A stretch of 64,000 bases of DNA. It comes from Bdellovibrio sp. KM01. Its GTDB lineage: Bacteria; Bdellovibrionota; Bdellovibrionia; Bdellovibrionales; Bdellovibrionaceae. Positions 47,635 through 55,134 of the stretch are shown here, in pieces; the stretch's first letter is position 1; each line of letters starts with the position of its first letter. The position numbers and the translations under genes were made by a program. The notes beneath the pieces were generated by a model that was not told the origin of the DNA, did no database searches, and saw only the letters and a program-made list of their open reading frames with translations. The stretch is from positions 248,001-312,000 of the forward strand of contig NZ_CP058348.1 of NCBI RefSeq assembly GCF_013752535.1. Direction: 5' to 3'.

Positions 47635-49113
47635 TTAGTAGCCGTGGCTTCTTTCAAATTGGTGGAATCTCTTGGATAAAGCCCTGATGAGGGACTGTTT
47701 ATCATATTCCGAGGCAAATGACGTGCTGATGGAATTATACGCCATCTTTTTTAACTCTGAATATGTCACATCCGTTTGTTCAATCGCGATTTGGCATTCG
47801 TGATTTATGTCGATATCGAAAATTCCTTCGTCATCCGTGCTTAGGCTTACGGGTAATCCCAGGCGCAGGTAATTCAAAAACGGATGCTCTGATATTTTCT
47901 CAACGTCTGTTAGGCGCAGGTTGCTTGAAAGATTGATCTCGATGGGCTCATGAATTTTCGCGGCATATTCCAAAGCTACCGGATCTTTCGCAAGATTCAC
48001 TCCGTGACCAAGGCGTTCTGCTCCCATAATCATTGCATCACGAGGATTGCGAATATCGCCGATTTCTCCCGAGTGCATTGTGCGGCGGAGTTTGGATTGA
48101 CCTGTCATGCTTTTATGTAAAAGCGTTCCGTATAAAATTTGACCTTTTTCCAAAGCAGGATTTGTACCTTCGTTATCCAAAAAGTCGATACCTACAAGGT
48201 GGATGTTCCCCGGGTAACTTAAGAGGGCTTGAAGTCCATTATCCAAAGTATCCAAGTCACGTGTGCGGTTAAATGCATTGTTCACGCGAATGACAAGCCC
48301 AGTCTGCTGTTCCACGACTGCGATGGCTTTAAATAAATCATCACTCGTGCTGGTAGTTAGTTCGGCGTAAAGAACGCCTTGGCGAACTGCTTTTTGTGCG
48401 AAGTTCAGTAGAACCTGATCGTATTGTTCCCACTCGGGAAATGCATATCCCAAGAATGAAAAAACACTATTGAATCTTGGAAAAGGCTGTTTTCCGGGAG
48501 GTAGGAACAAGTAGCTAGAAAATGTCTTTTGGTCCTCGGGTGACAACGTCAGATAGTTCGCATCGGCGGGGATTTGTGACAGCCACGCACGCTCTTCTGG
48601 GAATAACATAGAGTTACCACCCGTGCTGTCGATATGCTTAATCAATTCTTCCGCTTCAATCTTAGCGTTCACATCTGCTAGCAACTTTGCCGCAAGAGCA
48701 CGATCTAATGTTCCGCCCGGATGGATATGAAGCATGCCTCCTTTGGGGATTTTCTCGCAGAACTGTTTGGCAGTTTTTTTAGCGCGAATGCGATCCAAAT
48801 TGATAATGGATTCAAGCTTGGCTTTTTCTTTCGCGATTTGAATGCGACGAGCTTGGATATTTTCTAAATCAGAAAGATCTTGCGGAGTGAAAGCATAGTC
48901 CTCCGGAAGTTGAAGGATTTTCTCCCAAGCTTCACGAGAGATCGCACGTTGAGAAGCCGGGATATCAGTTTTCTGAACTTGCTCTAGCAATAAGGCGCGA
49001 GCTTGATCATAACGTTTCCACTGTTCAGTCAGTTTCTCCTGAAGAGTCGGGGCTGCAACCGCAGACGCTGTAGTAATGAACAAGAATAGCGACAAGATAG
49101 CCTGGAATCTCAT
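47635..49113 (-). CDS. periplasmic adenosine deaminase, ADGF-like
   Basis: A 492-residue protein. The start at 49113 has GGGGG before it and a signal peptide ending AVA-A. It then follows the long ADGF/CECR1 type of adenosine deaminase, with an extra N-terminal helical part (to about 140). Metal and active-site blocks are MLHIHPGGTLD, MHSGEIGDI, AERLGHGVNL, INLSSNLRL and SLSTDDEGIF, matching HxH, HxGE, GHG, SN and DD of the family. It should turn adenosine to inosine outside the cytoplasm, which fits use of prey nucleosides. Confidence 0.9.
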   Translation of the reverse strand: MRFQAILSLFLFITTASAVAAPTLQEKLTEQWKRYDQARALLLEQVQKTDIPASQRAISREAWEKILQLPEDYAFTPQDLSDLENIQARRIQIAKEKAKLESIINLDRIRAKKTAKQFCEKIPKGGMLHIHPGGTLDRALAAKLLADVNAKIEAEELIKHIDSTGGNSMLFPEERAWLSQIPADANYLTLSPEDQKTFSSYLFLPPGKQPFPRFNSVFSFLGYAFPEWEQYDQVLLNFAQKAVRQGVLYAELTTSTSDDLFKAIAVVEQQTGLVIRVNNAFNRTRDLDTLDNGLQALLSYPGNIHLVGIDFLDNEGTNPALEKGQILYGTLLHKSMTGQSKLRRTMHSGEIGDIRNPRDAMIMGAERLGHGVNLAKDPVALEYAAKIHEPIEINLSSNLRLTDVEKISEHPFLNYLRLGLPVSLSTDDEGIFDIDINHECQIAIEQTDVTYSELKKMAYNSISTSFASEYDKQSLIRALSKRFHQFERSHGY

Positions 49114-49190
49114 AAACACCCCCGAGTGGTAATCAGCTACCACAAGGCCTTTTGGGGATTCAACATAAAAGGGTGTAATTCACATTTAAA

Positions 49191-49745
49191 CTAAATATGA
49201 ATAGACGAAATCTTTTGATAAAGCTTTAGGCCAATCCACGCATCGGTTGCTGCGTACAGAATCTGCTTATGAGTCAGTTCGTTTGCTTCCCAGTTCGTCG
49301 TCTTGGGGCCTTTGGTGATCGTTCCATCCAGAACTTCTTCGGTCATACTCTTTAGGCCAAAGTTATTCAGGTTCTTGGTTTTTGCAAGCGTCTGCAGCTC
49401 CACGAAGCCATCGGGAACAAACTGAAAACGTTTGTTCAGGTTTTTGATGTCGTCTCTGATCGCGACACCGGCTTTGATTACGTTGGGATTCTCGAAAATA
49501 TTTTTAATCATTCCGAAATTTCTGATGTGTTTAAGGCGAATGACATAGGCGTCGGTATCCGTCGCCAACTGTAACAAAGCAACCTGATGCACTTCGCCCT
49601 TTTTAAACGCGGGCCGCGTTTCCGTATCAAAACCCAACTCATTCGCGGATTCAAGCGCACTTGCCGCGGCTTGGAGTTCGTGGTCGGTATTAATTAGGTG
49701 AATCTTTCCCGTGAAAGATAGAATTTTGAATGCCGGTTGAGTCAT
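49191..49745 (-). CDS. RNase D-like 3'-5' exonuclease
   Basis: A 184-residue DEDDy exonuclease domain. Seen: ELGFDTETRP (first Asp and Glu), AGVAIRDDIKNL (second Asp block), and YAATDAWIGLKLY (Tyr and last Asp). It lacks the HRDC domains of RNase D, so it is a domain-only type as found in many bacteria. It acts on RNA or DNA; substrate unknown. It starts 2 bp after the ArsC-like gene. Confidence 0.9.
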   Translation of the reverse strand: MTQPAFKILSFTGKIHLINTDHELQAAASALESANELGFDTETRPAFKKGEVHQVALLQLATDTDAYVIRLKHIRNFGMIKNIFENPNVIKAGVAIRDDIKNLNKRFQFVPDGFVELQTLAKTKNLNNFGLKSMTEEVLDGTITKGPKTTNWEANELTHKQILYAATDAWIGLKLYQKISSIHI

Positions 49746-49747
49746 AT

Positions 49748-50098
49748 TTATTTCTTTATCAATTCTTTGATGTTTTCCAAAGGGCGGCCTACGACGGCTT
49801 TGCCTTTTCCCTGCAGGACAGGGCGCTCCATCAATTGGGGTTTTTCGGAAAGTCGCAGTGCTACTTCTTCTGCCGAATTTACGTCAAATGGAGCGGCGGT
49901 GAATTCAACATCTTTAGTTCGCACCATCGCAGAAAGTGGACCTGTCATTTGTGCGATTAATTCACGGAATTCACCTCGGGACGGTGGATTTTTGATGTAT
50001 TCCACAGTCTTAAAGTCGACAGCTTCAGCTTCAAGGAAAGCCAAGGCTTCGCGACTCTTACTGCAATGGGGGTTGTGATAGAACTTCCATGATGACAT
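49748..50098 (-). CDS. ArsC/Spx-family thioredoxin-like protein
   Basis: A 116-residue protein of the ArsC fold. Cys12 in HNPHCSKSREAL is the family nucleophile, and RPVLQ near residue 93 holds the Arg of the arsenate reductase site. It may reduce arsenate with glutathione and glutaredoxin, or be a related oxidoreductase. No other ars genes are present, so detoxification is unproven. Confidence 0.85.
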   Translation of the reverse strand: MSSWKFYHNPHCSKSREALAFLEAEAVDFKTVEYIKNPPSRGEFRELIAQMTGPLSAMVRTKDVEFTAAPFDVNSAEEVALRLSEKPQLMERPVLQGKGKAVVGRPLENIKELIKK

Positions 50099-50171
50099 AC
50101 ATTTTATCTATACCGGAAGGTGGGGATTGGCAAAGGCATAGTAGTCCAGAAGCCCCGAAGGAGCTGCGTGG

Positions 50172-50627
50172 TTGGCAGAAAAGATTGAAAATATCGGTGC
50201 TCATCTGTTGGGAAGAAAAGCATTCACACAGCTTGGCTCCTTTTGGCCCACAGCTCCCGGAGTCGTGGCGAAACACATGAATGAAATCCCCAAGATCGCA
50301 TTTTCCCGTAACGGCTTCGATCCTTCTCAGGTTGTGAGTGCAAAATCCTGGTCAGACGCAAAAGTGTTCACTGGTGACTTGGCAGAAGGAATCGCAAAAC
50401 TAAAAAATGAATCTGGGAAAGACCTTTTAGCGCATGGTGGAGTGGAGTTTGCACAAAATTTGGTTCAAACGGGATTAGTTGACGAGTTCTGGATTGCCAC
50501 TCATCCCCTTGCAGCAGGGAGCGGGTCTGCCCTGTTTGCCAAGTTGGATAAACCTTTATATCTAAAGTTAGTTGAGTCGAAAGTGTTCAGCACGGGCGCG
50601 ATAATGAACGTTTATCGGCCAGAATAG
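50172..50627 (+). pseudogene. N-terminally truncated DHFR-like (RibD C-terminal) protein
   Basis: A 151-residue frame opening with TTG. HLLGRKAFTQLGSFWP, then MNEIPKIAFSRNGF, DLLAHGGVEFAQNLVQTGLVDEFWI and PLAAGSGSALFAKLDKPL are typical of the YyaP/YwjB-type DHFR-like family. The usual first 40 or so residues, with the strand and SLDG loop that bind NADPH, are missing: two TAG codons precede it in frame at 50139-50144. The gene may be a remnant or make a protein without cofactor binding. Confidence 0.6.
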
Positions 50628-50638
50628 AGAGCGAAAAT

Positions 50639-50672
50639 AAAGCCTCCCAGAAATCTCTAGGAGGCTTTTGTT
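50639..50672. terminator. bidirectional terminator
   Basis: Perfect 9-bp arms at 50639-50647 and 50660-50668 with a 12-nt loop, followed by a T-rich tract. It separates the converging DHFR-like and aromatic-rich protein genes. Confidence 0.82.
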
Positions 50673-50673
50673 T

Positions 50674-51099
50674 TTACATAGCTTTCAAGTAGTATCCGGT
50701 GTCTTTAGAAGTCATCGTGTTTGATTTCTTCATCTTCATGTAGCGGTTAAAATCTTTAGTGTACGCTTTTTTGAAGTTTGTTTCGTGCTTGTTAAACATT
50801 TTATCCAACCAAGTGTAGTAGCAAGTGTACATGTGGTTAGATAGGAAATTGCAGTACCAAGCGAACGGCATGTTTGCGGAGAAGTTGAATTTTTTAGAGA
50901 AAGCCATGATCTCTTTGTTGAACATGCTCCACCATTGTGTCGCTTCAGTTTTATGAACAAAGTTACCCACCCAATAAGTGCGGTTACCTTGTTTAAAACC
51001 AACTTCCCAACCATTGCCTACAGCTTTAAAATAAGATTTGAAAGTGTAAGGACCGTATTGGTACGTTTTCATTTTCATCGTTGTCTTTGTGTTCATCAT
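50674..51099 (-). CDS. aromatic- and lysine-rich small protein
   Basis: A 141-residue protein. The start at 51099 has AAGGAAGG before it. The composition is odd: many Tyr, Trp, Phe, Lys, Met and Asn, with few small aliphatic residues. It has no signal peptide and no membrane helix. The block YWVGNFVHKTEATQWWSMF looks like a small strand-helix unit. I do not recognise a family. Confidence 0.6.
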   Translation of the reverse strand: MMNTKTTMKMKTYQYGPYTFKSYFKAVGNGWEVGFKQGNRTYWVGNFVHKTEATQWWSMFNKEIMAFSKKFNFSANMPFAWYCNFLSNHMYTCYYTWLDKMFNKHETNFKKAYTKDFNRYMKMKKSNTMTSKDTGYYLKAM

Positions 51100-51346
51100 G
51101 TTGCCTTCCTTCTTTGTTTGGCGTTGAAGCAGCATTCATCTTGCGCACAATTTCTTTCTCACTAAACAAATTTCCTGATTTGTTCGGTTGAGGCGGAAAA
51201 AACTGGTCAGTGGTCTCAATGTTTCCAATGAGCGTTCTGTAGCACTTGTTGGATTTCTCGTGGTTGTTTACGAATTAGGGGCAGGGAACGATGTGTTCAT
51301 TTTTTTCGAATGGATTCACCGAACGTCGAGTAACAGGAGGATTAAG

Positions 51347-51742
51347 ATGTGCAAAACAATAAAACAAAAGGTTCATTTTAAAGCGCCACCTGAAGTGATT
51401 TACAGTTTGCTCACTGATTCCAAAAAGTATGCAGCCTTAACTGGAAAAAAAGCCACTATCGGAAAGAAGGCCGGAGCCGCGTTTTCGGTTTATGGAGGGC
51501 AAGCAACAGGAATCATCGTGGAGCTCGTTCGCAACAAAAGAATTGTCCAAGCATGGCAGGGGCACAGCTTCCCTGATGGAATATTCTCGATGGCAACTTT
51601 CAATTTGAAGCCATCCAAGACCGGCACCGAACTTGTTCTGATTCATCGAGGCGTACCAAAGCAAATGATTCCCTCTATTGAGCTGGGATGGCGCAAATAC
51701 AATTGGGATCCGATAAAAAGATATTTGGAAAAGCAGGCGTAA
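51347..51742 (+). CDS. AHSA1/SRPBCC-domain protein
   Basis: A 131-residue protein; AGGAGG lies seven bases before the ATG at 51347, so the longer upstream frame is not used. The fold is SRPBCC (START-like): KQKVHFKAPPEVIYSLLTDSKKYAALTG, then GAAFSVYGGQATGIIVELVRNKRIVQAW and a C-terminal helix with GWRKYNWDPIKRYLE. Such proteins bind hydrophobic ligands or chaperones. The role is unknown. Confidence 0.82.
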   Translation: MCKTIKQKVHFKAPPEVIYSLLTDSKKYAALTGKKATIGKKAGAAFSVYGGQATGIIVELVRNKRIVQAWQGHSFPDGIFSMATFNLKPSKTGTELVLIHRGVPKQMIPSIELGWRKYNWDPIKRYLEKQA

Positions 51743-51756
51743 TTGGACGCTGTTTT

Positions 51757-52110
51757 TTAGGAGTGAGCTTGGACTAGTTTGGTTAGCATTTTTCCGATTG
51801 CATCCATATCTTGTCTAAGATTGTTGTATTGAGTCTCTGTCAGACAACTTTTGCTGTTAAGAATCTCGATCAGTGACACACATTCGAATACAGATCCTCG
51901 AGCAATCCAAAAGAATTGGCGTTTATCTCCCTGATGCCATCGCCCATTTCCTTCGGCAATATTAAGGGGAATCGAAAGAGATGCCCGAGACAGTTGATCA
52001 CCAAAGCCACGATTAAAAGACTCCTGATGCTCAACGAGAAGCTCTTCGATCGTAGTTGCAAATTGAAGGGAGCGTTTATAAACGTCCAAATTTTCAAAAG
52101 TAAATGCCAT
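51757..52110 (-). CDS. four-helix bundle protein (S23/IVP family)
   Basis: A 117-residue protein. FENLDVYKRSLQFATTIEE and RASLSIPLNIAEGNGRW, then FFWIARGSVFECVSLIEI are the family marks. Members are encoded in insertions in 23S rRNA genes or at free-standing spots, often with repeats, and are related to the accessory protein of diversity-generating retroelements. No reverse transcriptase or variable repeat was seen here. I use the Met at 52110, since the earlier TTG adds residues outside the family. Confidence 0.85.
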   Translation of the reverse strand: MAFTFENLDVYKRSLQFATTIEELLVEHQESFNRGFGDQLSRASLSIPLNIAEGNGRWHQGDKRQFFWIARGSVFECVSLIEILNSKSCLTETQYNNLRQDMDAIGKMLTKLVQAHS

Positions 52111-52185
52111 ACAGAGTAGTGATGCAACCAAGTCGCCAGAACTATCATCTGATTGGTTGCCAAAGAAGGTCTATCGATAATCGAA

Positions 52186-52196
52186 ATTCGAACTCT
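52186..52196. repeat. candidate left attachment core
   Basis: ATTCGAACTCT, in direct orientation with the copy in the T-arm of tRNA-Ser at 57970-57980. It lies where the gene-poor repeat cluster begins. Confidence 0.3.
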
Positions 52197-52197
52197 T

Positions 52198-52308
52198 CCA
52201 TTTTCGATTTTCTATTTTCGTTTTTGCGTGGGTAATTTTTGGCTCGTGCTGCGCACGTCGCGGCGAGAATGGAAAATCGAAAATAGAGGATTTTTGCTTC
52301 GCAAAAAT
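52198..52308. repeat. cluster of inverted repeats in a gene-poor gap
   Basis: Between 52111 and 52568 no intact gene is seen. It holds ATTTTCGATTTTC near 52201 and its reverse complement in GGAAAATCGAAAAT near 52271, a short CGTGC-TGC-GCACG hairpin between them, and a perfect hairpin ATTTTTGC-TTC-GCAAAAAT at 52290-52308. None has a T-tract of terminator type after it. Confidence 0.5.
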
Positions 52309-52344
52309 GGCGGAGAGAGCCACAAAGTAGACGAACACTCTCCG

Positions 52345-52512
52345 GTGGTTATCTTTGAGTTGGAGGCGTATCCAGAACCTAAAGCTTTGTCTGTAGGGGC
52401 TCTTAAGGAGCTTATGGCCGTTTTGGGGTCGACAGTGAAGGTGGCCAAGCATATTGGGGCTTCTCAAGCATTTGTATGGGATAAGCTCGATCGGGCCAAG
52501 AAAAGCCGCTGA
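52345..52512 (+). pseudogene. remnant of a Cro-like helix-turn-helix protein
   Basis: From a GTG at 52345 the frame gives 55 residues. The C-terminal 35 (LKELMAVLGSTVKVAKHIGASQAFVWDKL) read as a helix-turn-helix of the Cro/YdaS kind. The frame is open further upstream, but only through repeat sequence. There is no ribosome binding site. It may be a degraded phage- or element-type regulator. Confidence 0.35.
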
Positions 52513-52568
52513 TAGAGGCCAAATCCATTTAGTCAGTGCTTAAAGAGCCAATGGATGGCTCTTTGGCA

Positions 52569-53381
52569 TTACTTTCTTAAATTGAAAAAATCGATAGCTA
52601 TCGCGCAAAGTTCTTCTTCTTTAGAATCTTTAATTAACGCTTGAGATGTTTTTACTGCATCTAAAAGAATATTTTTAACTTTAATTACGTCGGCCTTCGA
52701 GAGGCTTACAACACCCGAGTAGTGCATGTCTGTAAGTTGCTCTCGATCTAAGGACTCCGCGGATTGAAGACGCCAGTTGGTATGATGTTTTAAAATATTC
52801 TTCGAATCATTACCCAATCGGATTTGTGCTTTGGTCACTGCATAGCCATTTCCTGTGCTAGCGACAAGCCCCGCGCTAATCAAAAAATCTAAAGCTTCGG
52901 TAATTTTTCTTATGGGTAAATGAAAGTAATCAGACAGTGCTTCTCTTGTCCTTAGCTCTGGGATCGTGAGCGCAATATGAAGAGCAGCATAGATCCATGA
53001 ACTATAATAAGTTGCCTGATCAACTTCACTTAATACGTCTTTAGGACCGAGGCGCTTGGTTAAGACGAGTCTTCTCCGCAAGGCTTCATCGATTTGCTCT
53101 TGGAAGAATTCTCTCAAAGCTTTAGTTCCTGCACGATCTTTCTGAACGAGTAGTAAAAAATAAAAGGCTTCTTCTTTAGAATGAGAGAAAAAACCATTCA
53201 GTATCTCTGCCTGCTCAAGGCTTAGATGAGCCTTCTCATGTAGAACCTGTGAAATATAAGTTGGCTGACAATGAAGGGCTTTTGCCATAGCCGCTTTCAC
53301 CCCTTTACGAGTTCCGGGGGCTCCTGTCTTAGCCTCCAAATAGCTTCTGTAGTCTGAAAAATCGAATATTGATTTGTCCAT
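52569..53381 (-). CDS. TIGR02147/DUF4423-family regulator
   Basis: A 270-residue protein. The opening SIFDFSDYRSYLE and the helix-turn-helix-like block GVKAAMAKALHCQPTYISQVLHEKAHLSLEQAEILNGFF define the family, abundant in Bdellovibrio and Fibrobacter. The second half has a winged-helix-like part (REALSDYFHLPIRKITEALDFLISAGLV) and MHYSGVVSLSK. These proteins often sit divergent from a secreted-protein gene, as here, and are thought to be local transcription regulators. Confidence 0.88.
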   Translation of the reverse strand: MDKSIFDFSDYRSYLEAKTGAPGTRKGVKAAMAKALHCQPTYISQVLHEKAHLSLEQAEILNGFFSHSKEEAFYFLLLVQKDRAGTKALREFFQEQIDEALRRRLVLTKRLGPKDVLSEVDQATYYSSWIYAALHIALTIPELRTREALSDYFHLPIRKITEALDFLISAGLVASTGNGYAVTKAQIRLGNDSKNILKHHTNWRLQSAESLDREQLTDMHYSGVVSLSKADVIKVKNILLDAVKTSQALIKDSKEEELCAIAIDFFNLRK

Positions 53382-53408
53382 AAATTCAATACCTTATCGC
53401 CATTATGG

Positions 53409-53446
53409 CAGTAAAACTTTAGTAGTAGTAAATTAATTCAGTAAAA
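53409..53446. promoter_or_regulatory. paired direct repeats in the divergent promoter region
   Basis: CAGTAAAA occurs at 53409-53416 and 53439-53446, 30 bp apart, about three turns of the helix, between the regulator gene and the divergent secreted-protein genes. They could be operator half-sites. Confidence 0.3.
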
Positions 53447-53523
53447 TGATCTATCTCAAATTTATACAGCAAGTTATTTTGCGGGCACTGATAGCTCGAA
53501 ACAAACTAACAAGGAGAATAAAA

Positions 53524-53823
53524 ATGAATAGAAAAACAATGTTAATGATGGCTTTAGTTCTAGGTGGACTTTCAGCACAGGCACACGCCGCAGACCCATA
53601 TTTTGCGCAACGTCAGGTCGATGCGATCAAAAGCCAAGAAAGCCTTATACGTAACGGAATTGCTTCTGGGCAAATCTCAAAAGACCTTTGCATTTACTTT
53701 GTCCAAGGCTTGGCTGATATGAGAAAAAGCGCCTATGTGATAGCCGCGGCTACTGGTGGAGAAAGTTCTCAGTTAAATCAAATTAGTCAGTTAAAGACCA
53801 TGAATATTGATGAGTGCAAATAA
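53524..53823 (+). CDS. small secreted protein with shared C-terminal module
   Basis: A 99-residue protein; AAGGAG precedes the ATG at 53524. The signal peptide ends AHA-A. The mature part holds IASGQISKDLCIYFVQGLADMRKSAY and ends DECK. A similar block is at the C-terminus of the next gene. Two cysteines probably pair. Function unknown. It is divergent from the TIGR02147 gene. Confidence 0.65.
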   Translation: MNRKTMLMMALVLGGLSAQAHAADPYFAQRQVDAIKSQESLIRNGIASGQISKDLCIYFVQGLADMRKSAYVIAAATGGESSQLNQISQLKTMNIDECK

Positions 53824-53903
53824 AACTTAGTCAGAGTTCTTTCGAACAAACAGTGGAGGTTGCAAGTGGTATCCCCCTTGCAGCCTTTTTAATTGGAGGC
53901 TCA

Positions 53904-54950
53904 ATGAAACTGTCTCAAAATAAAACAGCCTATAGAATTCTTGCCTTGGCGACTTCTGTAATCGCTTGCAGCGTTTGCATGGCCTCCTCCAAGCCTGTGA
54001 GCGAAGATTCAATTCGATCTGGGGACTTTGATCAAACTCTCACAAAAGTTCTTAGTAACAAAAAAGAGCCTCTGTTAGATAAATTGACAGTCGACGAAAA
54101 GAGTCTAAAGAAAGCCATAGATCATTCGGTCGACGAGAAAAATGCATTGCGATCATTGGGTGGAAGCAGTGATGGTGGAGGCAATTCCGTCGGACCAACT
54201 TTGTTTGATTTCTACGAAAACCAGGGAACCATTGAAATTACAGTCAACGAACTCATTTCCTTGGAACCACTGGCGCAGAAAAATCTAGCATCTTTAGATA
54301 ATGCAATACCAGCTGTCGATAATATCTTTTCTGGTGGCTTAGGTGGAATCATCGCCAAGTCTTTAGCTGAAAAGAAAATATATCTTGAAAGTAAGCAGAT
54401 CACTTCAGATGCATGTATTAATCAAAGCATGGTTGGTGCGGGTTCGCAAAAAGTTGTAGCTTGTCAATCTGATCTCGAGGTTCGATTTGACGTAAAATGG
54501 TTACGAAATGCCAAACCTCGTGATCGCGCGGGGCTTATCATACATGAGATGCTTTTAGCCTGGGCTCGTACGCGATTAAACGATCCAAAAGATATTTTAG
54601 AGCAGAAAGTACGCATTGTGAATCGCATGATTTTTGACGGAAATATAAATCGCGATATTTTGAATAAGTACTTTGGAGCTCGGTCTTACACGAGAAGCCA
54701 AGTTCAGAGGGCTTCAGAGATCGCCGTCTCTATCAAAAGATTTGAAGCAGCCAATAAGGACCTGTTAAGAGATCCTTCCTACGAATTTGTTCGAATACTT
54801 TTCAAGGGTATTAAGGATGGAAGTATAACGGATGCAACATGCGAGAATTTTGTTGAGGGTTTGCCAGATATGCATAAACAGACTTACAGCACTCTACAGC
54901 AATCCCATCTAGCCACTCCAGAACAACTGTGTTTTGCAATAGTGGATTAA
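53904..54950 (+). CDS. secreted protein with shared C-terminal module
   Basis: A 348-residue protein; TTGGAGG precedes the ATG at 53904. The N-terminal signal has a cysteine-containing core (IACSVCMASS). The middle has a Gly-rich patch and RAGLIIHEMLLAWARTRL, an HE pair that recalls zinc peptidases but without a proven third ligand. The last 35 residues (GIKDGSITDATCENFVEGLPDMHK) resemble the small protein just upstream. Codon use is more AT-rich than in neighbouring chromosomal genes, by eye. Function unknown. Confidence 0.6.
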   Translation: MKLSQNKTAYRILALATSVIACSVCMASSKPVSEDSIRSGDFDQTLTKVLSNKKEPLLDKLTVDEKSLKKAIDHSVDEKNALRSLGGSSDGGGNSVGPTLFDFYENQGTIEITVNELISLEPLAQKNLASLDNAIPAVDNIFSGGLGGIIAKSLAEKKIYLESKQITSDACINQSMVGAGSQKVVACQSDLEVRFDVKWLRNAKPRDRAGLIIHEMLLAWARTRLNDPKDILEQKVRIVNRMIFDGNINRDILNKYFGARSYTRSQVQRASEIAVSIKRFEAANKDLLRDPSYEFVRILFKGIKDGSITDATCENFVEGLPDMHKQTYSTLQQSHLATPEQLCFAIVD

Positions 54951-54981
54951 GATCCTTGTTTCTAACCCAATATATTGATCA

Positions 54982-55019
54982 AAAGGCACAGACTTAAAAA
55001 AATGTGCCTTTATTTTTTT
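54982..55019 (+). terminator. intrinsic terminator
   Basis: Perfect 9-bp arms at 54982-54990 and 55003-55011 with a 12-nt A-rich loop, followed by A and seven T. It ends the secreted-protein transcript. Confidence 0.85.
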
Positions 55020-55112
55020 CGTGACCTTGCCAATTTTAAGATCGTTATCATCTTCCTAGGGCTCTTTATGAAAGGAGCCATATGAAAACATAATTACCTT
55101 AGGAGGTTACGC

Positions 55113-55133
55113 ATGAATCGAGATAAATTTTAA
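55113..55133 (+). CDS. six-codon mini-ORF before the relaxation-like gene
   Basis: ATG at 55113 has a near-perfect AGGAGG at 55101-55106 and encodes MNRDKF. Its TAA ends one base before the ATG of the next gene, so translation can restart there. The next gene has no ribosome binding site of its own. An even shorter ATG-AAA-ACA-TAA lies at 55082, after GAAAGGAG. Confidence 0.5.
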   Translation: MNRDKF

Positions 55134-55134
55134 C

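Noticed and set aside
51757-52320. Diversity-generating retroelement
   Set aside because: The four-helix protein is related to the accessory protein of such systems, but no reverse transcriptase and no template/variable repeat pair were seen.
52153-52344. N-terminal part of a longer frame before the Cro-like remnant
   Set aside because: It reads through inverted repeats and gives no protein-like sequence; only the C-terminal part resembles a domain.
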